In this document: positions 1-10,289 of the stretch, piece after piece
Position numbering within the stretch: the stretch's first letter is position 1
Layout of the letters: each line of letters opens with the position of its first letter
Assembly (NCBI GenBank): GCA_964058805.1
Contig: CAXKVV010000666.1
Location: forward strand, 1-36,726
Reading direction: 5' to 3'
Origin: Schoenoplectus triqueter
Taxonomy: Eukaryota > Streptophyta > Magnoliopsida > Poales > Cyperaceae
Length of the DNA: 36,726 nucleotides
Program-made: the position numbers and the translations under genes
The notes under the pieces: generated by a model
Databases searched by the model: none
Told to the model about the DNA's origin: nothing
Seen by the model: the letters and a program-made list of their open reading frames with translations, nothing else

Positions 1-752
1 AATTGAGAGAACCAAAACCGCTTTCTTGTAAATATGAAGAAGATATTAATTCAGAGAAGATATGATGGAAACTAAAGAACGATAGTTCTTTCTGATATGA
101 TTCCGCATTTGATGTGTTGAATATCAAATTAGAGAGAGTTACTGTATAAATGAATTTGTAGAGGAATTCTGAAATTTAAAATTAAATTATGTTTCAAATG
201 AAAAAGGCGCATGTCTATTGAAAGTAGTTTGACCAAAATAAATAAGGAAAGAACATTTGGAGTGATTATTGATTTTTTTTTGTAAAAAAAAAAGGAAAAC
301 ACAAATGGTTGAAGTCTTGGGGACGGATTACAGGAAAGGGAGCGTGGGGATTATAATATTTATCCATAAAGAAAATTGTTCGTTCTAAATTTTAAAGAAT
401 AAGAAAAAATATACACCCCGATTCGTGAAGTAGTAGTGTATTTGTCAATCAATTCAGAAACCCTATTGCGTCTTTTGTCGCATAGTAACAACTTTTAACT
501 TAACACTCGAGAAAGATAAAATTCATAATTCGAATATTAATTCTTTTTTATATAATGTATTGAAATAATAAAATTGCATAATATTTAAAATTATAGATTT
601 TCAATAAAGTAGAATATTATGTATTATTATATCTCAAATTCATTAGTTTTTGGATTTTTAACCAATTTAATCAAAATTTATAATACAAATGTGCAAATAT
701 TATTCACATTGTTTATAACATAAATCTACCAAAGGGTGAAACATTTGTCAAT
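1..752. other. AT-rich intergenic sequence, nothing recognised
   Basis: No long open frame, splice-supported exon or repeat structure was recognised. There are only A/T runs (around 270-300) and short frames. The left edge could be flanking sequence of a gene outside the window, but nothing shows it. Confidence 0.6.
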
Positions 753-760
753 CATATAAC

Positions 761-1052
761 TTAGAGGTGGTAGAATCCGACCCGATTCGAGAAATCCGCC
801 CGATCCGTCCGGACTCGAACCCAATCCGACCTAATTTTTAAAAAAAATCAAACTGACCCGACCCGACCCGACCCAACTGAGATCAAATGACCTTCAATCC
901 AATCAAAATCTATCAAAGATCTGAAAAAATACAGCATGTAAATTGAGTCTGATCCGACCCGATTTCTTCTAAAAAATCAAACTAATCCGACCCGACTCGT
1001 CCGATCCGAACCCGAACCCAACCCGATCCAACTCGCCTGATTGCCACCTCTA
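761..1052. mobile_element. Non-autonomous hAT element with 8-bp target duplication
   Basis: The left end reads TTAGAGGTGG and the right end TTGCCACCTCTA, giving roughly 10-bp terminal inverted repeats. The direct repeat CATATAAC lies immediately outside both ends (753-760 and 1053-1060). An 8-bp duplication and a TAGAGGTGGCA-type terminus are hallmarks of the hAT superfamily. The interior has no coding capacity and is made largely of CCCGACCCGA-type runs (about 776-825, 852-880 and 950-1030), so the element must rely on a transposase encoded elsewhere. A second element of similar build lies at 23675-23999. Confidence 0.82.
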
Positions 1053-2600
1053 CATATAACCATGATCTACATATGACATGATAAAAGTAATATGCATAAT
1101 GCACTCCATGTTTCAAGTTAAGGTAACAAAAGATCAATAGTTTATAATAAAATAAAATAACTCTATATCATTTCCTCCCGGTTCATTTTTGTATGAAGAT
1201 TAACAATTAATTTTATTTTCACTCCCTAACGCGCATTTTGAGAGAAAACTCTAAGAGATGATAAATTGATTAATTATTGTTCAACAAATGATGAGTTTGA
1301 CCAATCATGAATACGGAATATAAAAGAATACTTGTTTGTTCAGATATTGAGTTTAGAGTAAATATTTGTTGAACAATAATTGATCTAACTCATTTATTTG
1401 CAAAAAATTGTGTGGACAGCAGATTCGGTTCCCTTGAAATGTGAAAGCCCTCATGAGAAAATTTTTTCACTCCCTCGCGTGCCTTCCCGAGAAGAAATTG
1501 GAAATCAGTCTACATAAAACGTGTTTAATTCATATTATTCAGAATTTGAGCGAATTAAAATTCATCTTTCTGATCATGAGATACTGAAATCCAAGTAATT
1601 CATCAATTACTTGTAAATTTTGTTACTAAGTCATTGTATGGTGCTGCAGACGATCAATTTCTTGCTATGTGATACTGTTTAATAGGTGTAGTAAAAGTAC
1701 AGTAAGCACTTTAAAGTATCAAGATCTAAAAAAAAGTGATTTAATCTAGAGTAAAGTTAGAACATATCTATAGGTGTTTTAAAGTTAAAAGTACTAAATT
1801 TCTTAATATTTTTTATACAAATTACTTTATCTATTCACTTCACTACTAGTCTACTATCAAACACCACCACTTAGTGATTTGACTTTTACTCCGCTCCCGC
1901 TTAACTTTACTACGTTTATCAAATGGGTAGAAAATTTTTTGTTGACTTATTTGATACGGATAAAGATAAAAATTTATTTTAGTTATGTAAACAGAAAAAA
2001 GTATGAGTAAAGATCTTTTCGTATCTATTTTTTCTATAAGATAAATTATTAAAAAGTAATCTATATTATTTTTAATATAATTATCTAATGTGATACTTTC
2101 TCTATCTTAGTTGTCCTATAAATTATAATTTTATCTTCCTCAGGTTTCCCCATCCGATAAACTATAATGTTTCAATAACATTTAATTTAATAGAGTACTT
2201 ATTAAAATAAGATAATATAAAATTTTATTTTAAATATTATGGTATTTTTAATTTTAATATATTTTATTCTTTAGTTAAACATTTTGACAAGAGATACTTA
2301 TATTTTTCTTTAAATTTTATTTATTTTAAAATGACTCAACTTGAAATTGCATAGTTATATTTTATTTCATTCGAATAAAATAGAGATATATTTATATGAA
2401 AAGAATGAGTTCGGATATTTTTTTATAAAGGATGTAAACTAATTAATATTATTATTATTATTTGTTAACATCCATTATTGTTTAGTTACCTACTCATTTT
2501 AATAGATAATGGTAGAGTATAGATAAATTTAATTTTAATAAATAATAATATGATATAAATAAAAATAATTTTAAATAATTATGATAATGAAAATATTTTC
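1053..2600. other. AT-rich intergenic sequence with weak inverted repeats
   Basis: There is a perfect 18-bp inverted repeat at 1272-1289 and 1364-1381 (AATTATTGTTCAACAAAT and its complement, about 74 bases apart). A weak pair of ends, GTTTAATAGGTGTAGTAAA near 1678 and ACTTTACTACGTTTATCAAA near 1904, could mark an eroded MITE. No gene was recognised; 1930-2600 is simple A/T-rich sequence. Confidence 0.4.
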
Positions 2601-2744
2601 ATCCGAGCTATACCGTTCTCATTGACACCCTACCTCACCGGGGATAGACAATTTGTGATGTTTCAGAACTCAAAAGCATCAAATGAATTGGGCCTGTATA
2701 TATAAGAATCCATATAATGATAAAACGGCCAGTATAGCTCGGAT
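2601..2744. repeat. Short inverted-repeat unit, possible small MITE
   Basis: ATCCGAGCTATAC at 2601-2613 is matched by its exact complement at 2732-2744, enclosing about 118 bases of less AT-rich sequence. The perfect 13-bp match is unlikely by chance. No target duplication or family could be assigned, so this may be a MITE or a stem. Confidence 0.35.
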
Positions 2745-3043
2745 TAATTTCATATATTGTTGGACCAGCAAAGAAGTGAGAACAGGAATTATTTAAATGA
2801 AAAAACAGATGAGAGATCAGCTAATACATTGTATATGGATTTGTTAATGGGCTATAATCCTACAGTTGGTCACCGTTAGGGAATTAATTTGGTCGAAGAA
2901 AGGAAAACACCAAAAATTATTAAAATATTAAAATGCGCATTTGCTAATTCTGGATCGGATCAAGGTCTCAGATCGGAGCAAAAGAAAATGAGCAAATTTA
3001 ATTAATTGAAGAAACATTTTGAGTTTTTTTTAAATATTAAAAC

Positions 3044-3500
3044 CTATATACCGCGCGTTGCAGCAGACTCTTTATTTAAACATTAAAATATTATAAGATA
3101 AAAAAATCTTATTTATTTAATATTAAATTATAAATTCACCAAATTATAGAGAAAACCTATAATAAAGACTATATTTAATCTTGGATGAGATTTTTGCACA
3201 ATATGAGTTAATGATTCATGATTTTTATGACAAGAAAAAAATAAGTTTTTCTAAGATATATTAACCATTAATTTCTTACCAAATATGCACAAGGTTGCTA
3301 AATAAAAAAATAATATTATGGAAATAATAGTATATATGGGAAAGAAATGGAGAGAAAGAGGGGATCAATGGACGCGATCACATACGTTCAATCAACCAAA
3401 AATAAATATTATTCGTCTAATTGAGGGATAAAATGAGTATAATAAAAAAATACCATGACAAAAAATAGACCCTCCAATTCTTAGATGCTTTATATAATAG
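3044..3500 (-). mobile_element. Non-autonomous Helitron, degenerate inverted copy
   Basis: This is the reverse-complement counterpart of the Helitron at 22732-23200, colinear over its length. Shared blocks include the GCAACGCGCGG terminal motif (3051-3063 here), the AATTGAGGGATAAAATG stretch near 3420 and the AAAGCATCTAAGAATTGGAG start near 3478-3497. The 3' CTAG terminus is altered (TATAGG on the minus strand) and the first bases of the 5' end have diverged, so it looks older or damaged compared with the other copy. No Rep/helicase coding is present. Confidence 0.65.
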
Positions 3501-4140
3501 TTAAATATTATATGCCATCATGTTACTTGCTAATTCCAGTTTATTCCAAAAAATAATTTATTTATGCCACCATCATGTACTCGCTAATTTGTGCAAAGAA
3601 TATCTAAGAATAAAAGAATTGAGAATACAAAATGAAAATAGTGAAAAAAATAGTGATTTTTAGGTAAGTGTGAGGATAGTGAAAAATGAACTGAATAAAA
3701 GAAATATTATTTGAGTTGTATGTTTGAAATAGTAATAAAGAACATGAATACAGTAATGATATATTTTTCTTTTTAATTACTCCAATATTTACCATACCTT
3801 GTTTAATATATTTTGAGTCCCATATTTATTTTAATTATTTTAACAAAATTTTAACAAATTTCCAAAATAAATTAAATTTATGTTTTATTTAGAACATTAG
3901 TTAAAGCAAATAAAATAATAAGAAATAATTTAAACAAAAATTCAACTAATATTTGTATAATGTACGATTGATATGATACTATTTTGAAAAGTAGAATTGT
4001 TGTTGAATTGTATATTTGAAATAGTGATAAATGAAATTGGATAAAATAATAACATAATTTCTTTTTATTTTGAATCAACTTCAATTTCATTCATAGTTTG
4101 TTCAATATTTAATTTGTGAGTTGCATAGTTTTGTAAATGG
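3501..4140. repeat. AT-rich sequence with a diverged direct repeat
   Basis: About 32 bases around 3711-3742 (TTGAGTTGTATGTTTGAAAT...) recur at 4003-4035 as TTGAATTGTATATTTGAAAT..., both followed by a T-rich stretch and a TTCA/CCATA-like segment. This suggests an old segmental duplication of about 290 bp. Short minus-strand open frames here are low complexity and are not convincing genes. Confidence 0.3.
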
Positions 4141-4144
4141 AATG

Positions 4145-4597
4145 GGCAGTGCTGAAATCATATTCGCATCCACTTCTTATTTGAAGGATACAAATATTAT
4201 TATGGATTTTAAACGGATGTTAAAATTCAAAACCAAATCCATTTTAAACGAAACGGATATTCAACGGATATAGATTTTGTGACGAATATGAAATAAAAAA
4301 TAATTTATATTACTAATAACTATGCATATATAATAAAATAAGTACTTATATTATAGTAAGTATTTATAATGTATATATTTGTTAATATTTATAATAATAA
4401 TATTGTATACAAATAAAAAAGTTGACAAATCATACTATTTTATAAATAAAATTTTATAATATATACTCTATTTCGGATAATAGAATCTAAAATCAAACCT
4501 ATATCTATATTTGCATCATTTTTTTATGGATATGAATCAGAAACGAATACATATAATTAATATTCAAACCTGCATCCAGGTCTGATTCATTGCCATC
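4145..4597. repeat. Possible eroded hAT-like repeat
   Basis: The segment starts GGGCAGTGCTGAAATC and ends near CTGATTCATTGCC, a weak inverted pair. It contains several ACGGATAT/ACGGATGTT words (about 4212, 4251, 4263), like the degenerate repeated words inside plant hAT MITEs. No target duplication was found. Confidence 0.22.
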
Positions 4598-4735
4598 ATC
4601 AGCAGAGTCGTGACATTTGACCAACCAGCTTGAGAGTTTCTTTCTTGAGCCAATGCTAAGTGTCTCATATTGGCTAGCCATTGTACCATGCGGGAGAGGA
4701 CAACGTGTAGCACATGTCAAATACAACAAATAATT
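4598..4735 (-). other. GC-richer island with unidentified short open frame
   Basis: Base composition rises sharply against the surroundings. The minus strand has an open stretch from about 4729 that reads through an MASQYETLSIGSRKKLSSWL segment and then runs into the AT-rich repeat to the left. I do not recognise the peptide. It could be a captured or broken exon, since its edges are abrupt. Confidence 0.2.
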
Positions 4736-4964
4736 AACAACTCAAATTAAAACATAATAATCAACAAGAAATAGAAAGACAAAAAGACATGACCAAATAC
4801 TTACAAATTAAATTAAAACACTCCCATCCCGCCAATCTTATAAAGTTACTATAAATGTCACTTCTCAAAATAATTACCAATTAATAAATTTCATTCTGAT
4901 ATTCTTTTTTTATTTTTGAAAGTTCACCCAAAAGATTTCATAAATGATTTCATAATAAATAAAA

Positions 4965-5145
4965 GGGAAAATTAGTTCCATGCCATCTAAAACTTTAAAT
5001 TTAGCAAAATATCACCTCAAAACTTTAACTCCCTCTAGTGCCACTCTAAAACACATTTATTTAGTTAATTGCCACCGATACTTAATTTTTATACATTTCT
5101 AATTAAAAAAATAAAATTTAACTGAATTTGAAAAATGTAGTTCTA
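4965..5145 (+). mobile_element. Single arm of a Mutator-like MITE
   Basis: Starting at GGGAAAATTAG, this stretch is clearly homologous to the left arm of the element at 7822-8572. Shared blocks include AACTTTAAATTTAGCAAAAT, CTCAAAACTTTAACTCCCTCT and TTATTTAGT. No complementary right arm was found downstream, so it looks like a truncated copy. Confidence 0.55.
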
Positions 5146-5750
5146 TAATTACTAAAATACCCCTCTTCTCTCATCTCTCATCTCTTGCACCTCTTCTTTG
5201 CCGTTGCCCTCCCCTATGGGTTTCCCGTTTGAAAGTATACAAGTTTTAATTAGGCACATCCTTGAATATATTATGTGCAAAGTTTATAAGAATATCAAAA
5301 AATTTTGGTATGGTGTTCTTTCTTATTTAAAATCTGCACCCCCCTCATTGGTAAGAGTGATACCAAATTTTAAATGGAGCATAATAAAAAAAAAAAAGAA
5401 AAGTGGTCAATGGATAAGGAAGATTAAACAGATAAAAAAGAAAAGTTGAGAACTCACTTGATAAGGAAGTTTAAATGGAGCATCGTTGACCAGTGGATTT
5501 GTGAGGACTAAGAACTAGAAATGAGAGCACCAGTGGTCAATGGATTTGTGGGGACCAAGAGCTAGAAATGTAGAAATAAGAGGTTATATTTTTTTTACCA
5601 ATAAATAGAATGAAATAGAATGAGTGTGATTAGGTCGGAAGATGAAAATGAAAGATATAATGACGGAAATATTAGGGGCATAAATGATAAATTTGGACTT
5701 TGTAAAGAAAATAAATTACTCTAGTTATCTTTCCTTTCTCTTTTACTATT
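5146..5750. repeat. Intergenic sequence with an imperfect tandem repeat
   Basis: Between about 5485 and 5570 a unit of roughly 45 bases is present twice: CCAGTGGATTTGTGAGGACT followed by AAGAACTAGAAATG, then TCAATGGATTTGTGGGGACC followed by AAGAGCTAGAAATG. A third partial match, GTGGTCAATGGATAAGG, is at 5404. The rest holds only short low-complexity frames. Confidence 0.4.
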
Positions 5751-5755
5751 AAAAA

Positions 5756-7003
5756 ATTAATTATATGTCACTTCAAAGATTAAAAATTAGAAAAAAAATA
5801 TCACTATAAAATTCAAATTTAGTTTAATGTGACTTCAAATTCAGCTAAATTAGTTTTCATCATTATAATTATATAAATATACAATTTTAATAGTAAAAAT
5901 ATAACAATCTACTTAATAACTAAAATGCCTTTATAAACAGATCTATTCTCTCTCTGTGTTGTCTGTTTGCTCTCTCACTCTCTCCGACCGTGTAAATGAC
6001 GCATCCCCCTCTCCACCTTATTAATTTCAAATATCCAATGTGTTTTACTTCCATCTGAAATGTTATTGTAGGGATTTGCAGAAATTGAGACTCAGTTGAG
6101 CACTAAAATAGTGTTCATTGCATCAGGCATCGTCCCAATTTTATAATCATTTCAGAATTCAGACCCCAATCAACATCAATATAAATCAGGAAACATGAAA
6201 AAAAAAATCCGTTTTTTGTTCAGTTAAACAAAGAAATGCAAATTCCTTTTGAACAAATCAATTACATGCGAAGATAAATAGAAATGTGCTCCGCCTTCGT
6301 CGAAACCTTTAACCTTTCTCTTCACAACAGTTCAATCAAAGTCACGGCGCTTTTGGAAGAAACAAACGGGTCAATTTCTGGATCCGTGTCGGTTTCCATT
6401 GATGAGAGCAGCTCTCGGAGTGATTCAGAACGAAATGAGAGAGGTGACTACCTTTTCGTCGGACCTGACTTTGTTTTTATATTTTCTATTTTCTATTTTC
6501 CAGTTCAATGAGGTGGAGAGGGAGATTCTCTGACCCGTTTAATGAGGTGCATCTCATGTAATCAACATCATTTTCGTTGGCTGATGGCTGATGGCTGAAG
6601 TTGGTTCAAGTGGTGAGTAAGGAGGGTTAGTCTGTGCGGAGTGAATTCTCTGTACAGAGATTTTTACAGAAAAATCTGAATTCATTTTAATTTGTATGAT
6701 TGTGGTGAACTCTAAATATAAATTTTGATATACGGAGCTTTTATTATTATTAAATTAAAATCGTTAATTGGTGATCAGACGAATCAAAATCGCACAGCTC
6801 TGTAAGGAAAACTCTTTAGAGAATACCGATTCGAGTCCTAAGTAATTTGTCTTTGTAAATTAAGTAAATTATTATATATTAATATTAAAATTATATATTT
6901 ATATAATTATAATGGTAAAAAACTAATTTAATAGATTTTTTAATGACATTAAACTAATTTTCTAAATTTTCAATTTAAAGTGATAATATAACTAATTTTC
7001 TCT
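5756..7003. mobile_element. Long-inverted-repeat element with GC-richer core (possible gene-capturing MULE)
   Basis: The left arm, especially 5849-5930, is matched in inverse orientation by the right arm at about 6850-6943. Shared words include AAATTAGTTTT, CATTATAATTATATAAATAT and ACAATTTTAATA, with weaker matching out to about 5756 and 7003. The enclosed 5940-6790 segment is richer in G+C and includes a pyrimidine-rich CTCTCT stretch and a 75-codon open frame. An AT-rich inverted-repeat frame around a gene-like core resembles Pack-MULE organisation. No convincing target duplication was found, so family and exact ends are uncertain. Confidence 0.45.
6284..6511 (+). pseudogene. Unidentified 75-codon open frame in repeat core
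   Basis: The frame contains a serine-rich, acidic middle (SVSVSIDESSSRSDSER) and ends in a hydrophobic F/I/Y run. A possible splice donor (GAGAG/GTGACT) lies near 6443. I do not recognise it, and there is no neighbouring exon or promoter to support a working gene. It may be a captured exon fragment or chance coding. Confidence 0.15.
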
Positions 7004-7064
7004 TCATTATTTTTAGTGTAGTAAATAACATTATTTTTCCATTCCTTTCTCTCTAGTTCCCTCC

Positions 7065-7422
7065 AGTTGTTAGTAATAATAAGTTTTATTAAATTAATAT
7101 TATTAAAAATAAGAGTGAGAAACGTAAAATTTCAAATATATGAATGGCAGCGCGCCACTGGCAGTGGCGCGTCCACTGCGCGTTTGAAACGCGCCACTGC
7201 CAGTGGCACGTTTCATTATTTTTACGAAACGCGCCACTGCCAGTGGCGCGTTTACTTCTTATATATACAAAACGCGCAAGTGAGATGGAGGCGCTACGCG
7301 GGGTTTGGACGAAACGCGCCACTGGCAGTGACGCGCTGCCATTCGTATATTTGAAATTTTACGGTTCTCACTCTTATTTTTAATAATATTAATTTAATAA
7401 TAATTATTAATAATAAAAATCG
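7065..7422. mobile_element. GC-palindrome element with long terminal inverted repeats
   Basis: AGTTCCCTCC occurs immediately outside both ends (7055-7064 and 7423-7432), a 10-bp target duplication that would fit a Mutator-like element. The inner arms are near-perfect complements over about 100 bp: left 7080-7172, right 7311-7410, including ATTAAATTAATATTATTAAA and GTAAAATTTCAAATATA. The core carries four copies of a GC-rich palindrome with arms CGCGCCACTG and CAGTGGCGCG, at 7151-7171, 7186-7214, 7226-7254 and 7311-7336, two with one mismatch each. Open frames here exist only because the palindromes lack stops; they read on both strands and are not genes. Confidence 0.7.
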
Positions 7423-7555
7423 AGTTCCCTCCTATGCCACTGTATGGAGACGATTTTTTTAATGATAACAAATAAAAATACTATTTGACGGGTTAAACAA
7501 CGGGTCAAAACCTTTTGACGAAAATAATAAGGTCAGCTCTGTGATTTTTGTCCAA

Positions 7556-7670
7556 GGGCCTACTCTCGAGTTTCCGTCATGGGCCTACCCTCGAGTTTCC
7601 GTCATGGGCCTACCCTCGAGTTTCCGTCTAGGGGCCTACCCTCGGGTTTCCGTCCCCCGGACGGAAACCG
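7556..7670. repeat. Four-unit 25-bp tandem repeat ending in a hairpin
   Basis: The unit GGGCCTACCCTCGAGTTTCC followed by GTCAT occurs at 7556, 7581 and 7606, with a diverged fourth copy from 7632. The fourth copy runs into TTTCCGTC/CCCCG/GACGGAAA (about 7647-7669), a perfect 8-bp stem that can fold back, and the GTTTCCGTC word recurs just beyond. G+C content is far above the flanks. No coding function or promoter role is evident. Confidence 0.75.
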
Positions 7671-7821
7671 GATTTCCGTCCTGACCCGAGCCTCTGATGA
7701 ATGTTGATTAAAGATGAAGAAAAGCATTTTTTTATTGTTTGCTTTGCTTTTTTCAGCTTAATTATTTTTTTTCATGCTTGCACGCATACGTTTGTCACAC
7801 TTGCATGCTCATTTTATTCTA

Positions 7822-8572
7822 GGGAAAATTAGTCTCATACCATCTCAAAACTTTAAATTTAGCAAAATGTCACTTCAAAACTTTAACTCCCTCTAATGCC
7901 ACCATAAATAAGTTTATTTAGTCTTTTGCCACACTTATATATTTTTTGTTCATTTTTAATTAAGTTCGGTAAATATCACTATATTTTTGGGATGTATTTT
8001 TTTAATTCCAAAAATATCCTCATTTCTGTCTGATATATCTTTTTCTACTAATTTCGTCTGTTAAAATCGTTGATATCTCTACAAAATGCATAATTATTTT
8101 AGCAAATGTCAAACCAAACACATTTTTATTTTATTCTACAGTAGAGAAAATAATCAACAAATAAATCATACTAAAATTTTCTATCCAAATGACCCATAAA
8201 GAAAATTACAAAAATGCATTTATATATGCTTATGAATAGAATTTTCGCTTTTAAAGTTCTGAATCATGATGTTTATAGGCTGAAATTTGTTTTCTGCATT
8301 ACACATTTTACAGAGATATCAACGATTTTAACAGACAAAATTAGTAGGAAAAGATATATCAGACAGAAATGAGGGTATTTTTGGAATTAAAAAAATACAT
8401 CCCAAAAATACAATGATATTTTACTGAACTTAATTAAAAATGAACAAAAAATATATAAATGTGACAAAAGACTAAGTAAACTTATTTTAGGGTGGCATTA
8501 GAGGGAGTTAAAGTTTTGAAGTGGCATTTTGCTAAATTTAAAGTTTTAAGGTGGCATGAGACTAATTTTCCC
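7822..8572. mobile_element. Mutator-like MITE with about 265-bp arms and 9-bp target duplication
   Basis: The element starts GGGAAAATTAGTCTCA and ends TGAGACTAATTTTCCC. TTTATTCTA is repeated outside both ends (7813-7821 and 8573-8581). The two arms (7822-8087 and 8305-8572) are nearly complete complements: the left arm's CTCTAATGCCACC, CTGATATATCTTTT and AAAATCGTTGATATCTCT all recur inverted on the right. About 215 bases lie between them and no transposase is present. A 9-bp duplication with long arms is diagnostic of non-autonomous Mutator-like elements. A transcript would form a hairpin of about 265 bp, a likely small-RNA source. Confidence 0.85.
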
Positions 8573-8581
8573 TTTATTCTA

Positions 8582-9262
8582 AGATGCTTGCATGTGCATC
8601 TTTTTTCTATTTTTTTTCACGTGTCATTCTGCCTTCTCTAACTATATATAGACAATGTTTGATAGACTGAATTGCTAAGAAACATTGATTAATAATCAGA
8701 AAACATTGATTAATAATCAGAAAACATTGATCATCAACACCTTAGTAATCCCTATCAATGAAAGAATAATCAGAAGATTGAGAGAGTAAAAAATGGTCAA
8801 TAGCAATCTACAAGGGAATCGATCATCAGGTCAGTAATCCGATAAATATAATAAATTATTATTATTATTATTATTATTATTATCTAAAATTATTTGCTTT
8901 ACATAATTATTAATATAAATTTATATTGCATTATTATCGACATCATTAATATTAGCATTATAATTTTTATTTTATGTATCAAATTATAAATGATTTATTA
9001 AAAATTATCTAAAATTATTATCATTATTAGAATAAGTAATATTTTTTATCATTATCATTCATATTATTTTATTATCATTATTACTATTAATATTATCATT
9101 ATTATTATTATCATTATTACTATTAATATTATTTTATTATAATCTCAATTATAATTTATTAACAACTTTGGTATTATTATTAACTCGTATTTAATAATTA
9201 GCATTGATTTATTAAATATTGTTTGAAAGTCTTATAATTCTTGTAATAAATTGTCAGGATAA
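8582..9262. repeat. Short tandem repeat and (ATT)n-rich sequence
   Basis: A 21-bp unit, AACATTGATTAATAATCAGA plus one A, is present about 2.5 times at 8680-8730. From 8855 there is a clean (ATT)n run to about 8883, followed by interrupted ATT/ATC trinucleotide sequence to about 9150. No gene was recognised. Confidence 0.6.
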
Positions 9263-9680
9263 TTCCTATTATGGTGTACATGGGTGGTAAGATTATTACA
9301 GGACCAACGGGTGTTGAGTATGATAATCAGCCAAGATTTTTTTCGTGGATATGAAGGTATATGTTTCGATAATATGAGAACTATGATATTTAGACAACCA
9401 CCCAAAAATGAATGAGTGATACCCTATATATCCAAATATCCATATCACGGTACACCACCGATGGCAAATGGATCATGACTGAGTTATATGGACACTAATT
9501 AACATGAGTGTCCATAATGCTATCAAACATATCTCTAGGAGCACCTGGACCGACATGATTTGAAGAAACGAACATACATGCTCAGAAATTTTTCATACTT
9601 TGTGCTGACTAAGAGGCATCTACAACAACAATGTCAGTATTTGCTCATCGTTATGGGGCGGACCCTGTCGTGCCGCCATT
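9263..9680 (+). pseudogene. Possible decayed transposase fragment
   Basis: One frame reads MVYMGGKIITGPTGVEYDNQ and, after a one-base shift at a T-run near 9340, continues as GYEGICFDNMRTMIFRQPP before stops. GG(K/R)I...GV.YD..P near a start resembles the N-terminal regions of some plant Mutator-type transposases, but the match is from memory and weak. The base composition is coding-like (less AT-rich than its neighbours) to about 9680, with several stops. A relic of a mobile-element gene is the best guess. Confidence 0.28.
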
Positions 9681-9689
9681 ATTTTAAAT

Positions 9690-9839
9690 TTATGATATTT
9701 TAACATAAATAATTAGGTAAATATTAATATTTGTATTATAAAATAAATAAATAAATAAATAAATACACATTAATTATATATACATGCATATTAATATATA
9801 TATATATATGTATATACTTATATATATATATATATTATA
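9690..9839. repeat. Microsatellites: (AAAT)n and (TA)n
   Basis: AAAT is repeated about six times near 9741-9766. (TA)n-type tracts with small interruptions follow at 9794-9838. The TA tract abuts the palindromic element beginning at 9840, which also has TA-rich sequence on its far side. ACACATTAA and ATGCATATTAAT words tie this stretch to the array at 10290-10970. Confidence 0.7.
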
Positions 9840-10250
9840 GAGTAAAGATACCATGAGCTCAAACTCACGGAGGCCTTCCGTGAGCTTAACTCAAAAAGTA
9901 TATCAAATCTTCTCCAAATTTTAATTTATCATCCTAATTAAAATTTGTATATGAAAATCTTATGGGATGCAAAAATTTGGAGTGTTTTGAGCTTTTTAAG
10001 TCACCATTTTTAATTTTTTAAAATAATGTTCAAGTATTGAATATATTATTATTTTTTTTAGAGTTGATTTTCAAAAATAAAAAACCATGACTTAAAAATC
10101 TCAAAACACTCCAAATTTTTGCATCCCATAAGATTTTTATATAAAGAATTTAATGAGCATGATAAATTAAAATTGGAGATTATTTGATATATTTTTTGAG
10201 TTAAGTTCACGGAAGGCCTCTGTGAGATTAAACTCACTGTATCTTTACTC
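9840..10250. mobile_element. Palindromic microsatellite-flanked element, copy A
   Basis: The element begins GAGTAAAGATACCATGAGCT and ends in the complement ATCTTTACTC. The whole 411 bp folds on itself: the CACGGAGGCCTTCCGTGAG, GATGCAAAAATTTGGAGTGT and ATGAAAATCTTATGGGAT segments all return inverted in the right half. The subterminal CACGGAGGCCTTCCGTG is itself a small palindrome. TA-rich tracts lie on both sides. Homologous copies are at 14565-14951, 18336-18442 (half) and 25139-25544. No coding capacity. Confidence 0.75.
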
Positions 10251-10289
10251 ATATTATATATATGCATGCATAATTTAATTTAAAAGAAT

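Noticed and set aside
3604..4090. Minus-strand frames of 63 and 70 codons
   Set aside because: Low-complexity F/I/L/Y-rich translations of AT-rich repeats; no gene signals.
4965..5735. Pairing of the 4965 arm with GGAAAGATAACTAGAG (inverse) near 5715-5730 as one complete element
   Set aside because: Only the first few bases and a CCCCT word resemble each other, and no 9-bp duplication is present at the putative ends.
7067..7383. Overlapping open frames on both strands in the GC-palindrome element
   Set aside because: They arise because the palindromes lack stop codons in several frames. The peptides repeat RATGSG/RHCQWR-like words on both strands, which is repeat coding and not a protein family.
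7556..7656. CRISPR-like repeat array
   Set aside because: The units are directly adjacent without unique spacers, and the sequence is plant nuclear DNA.
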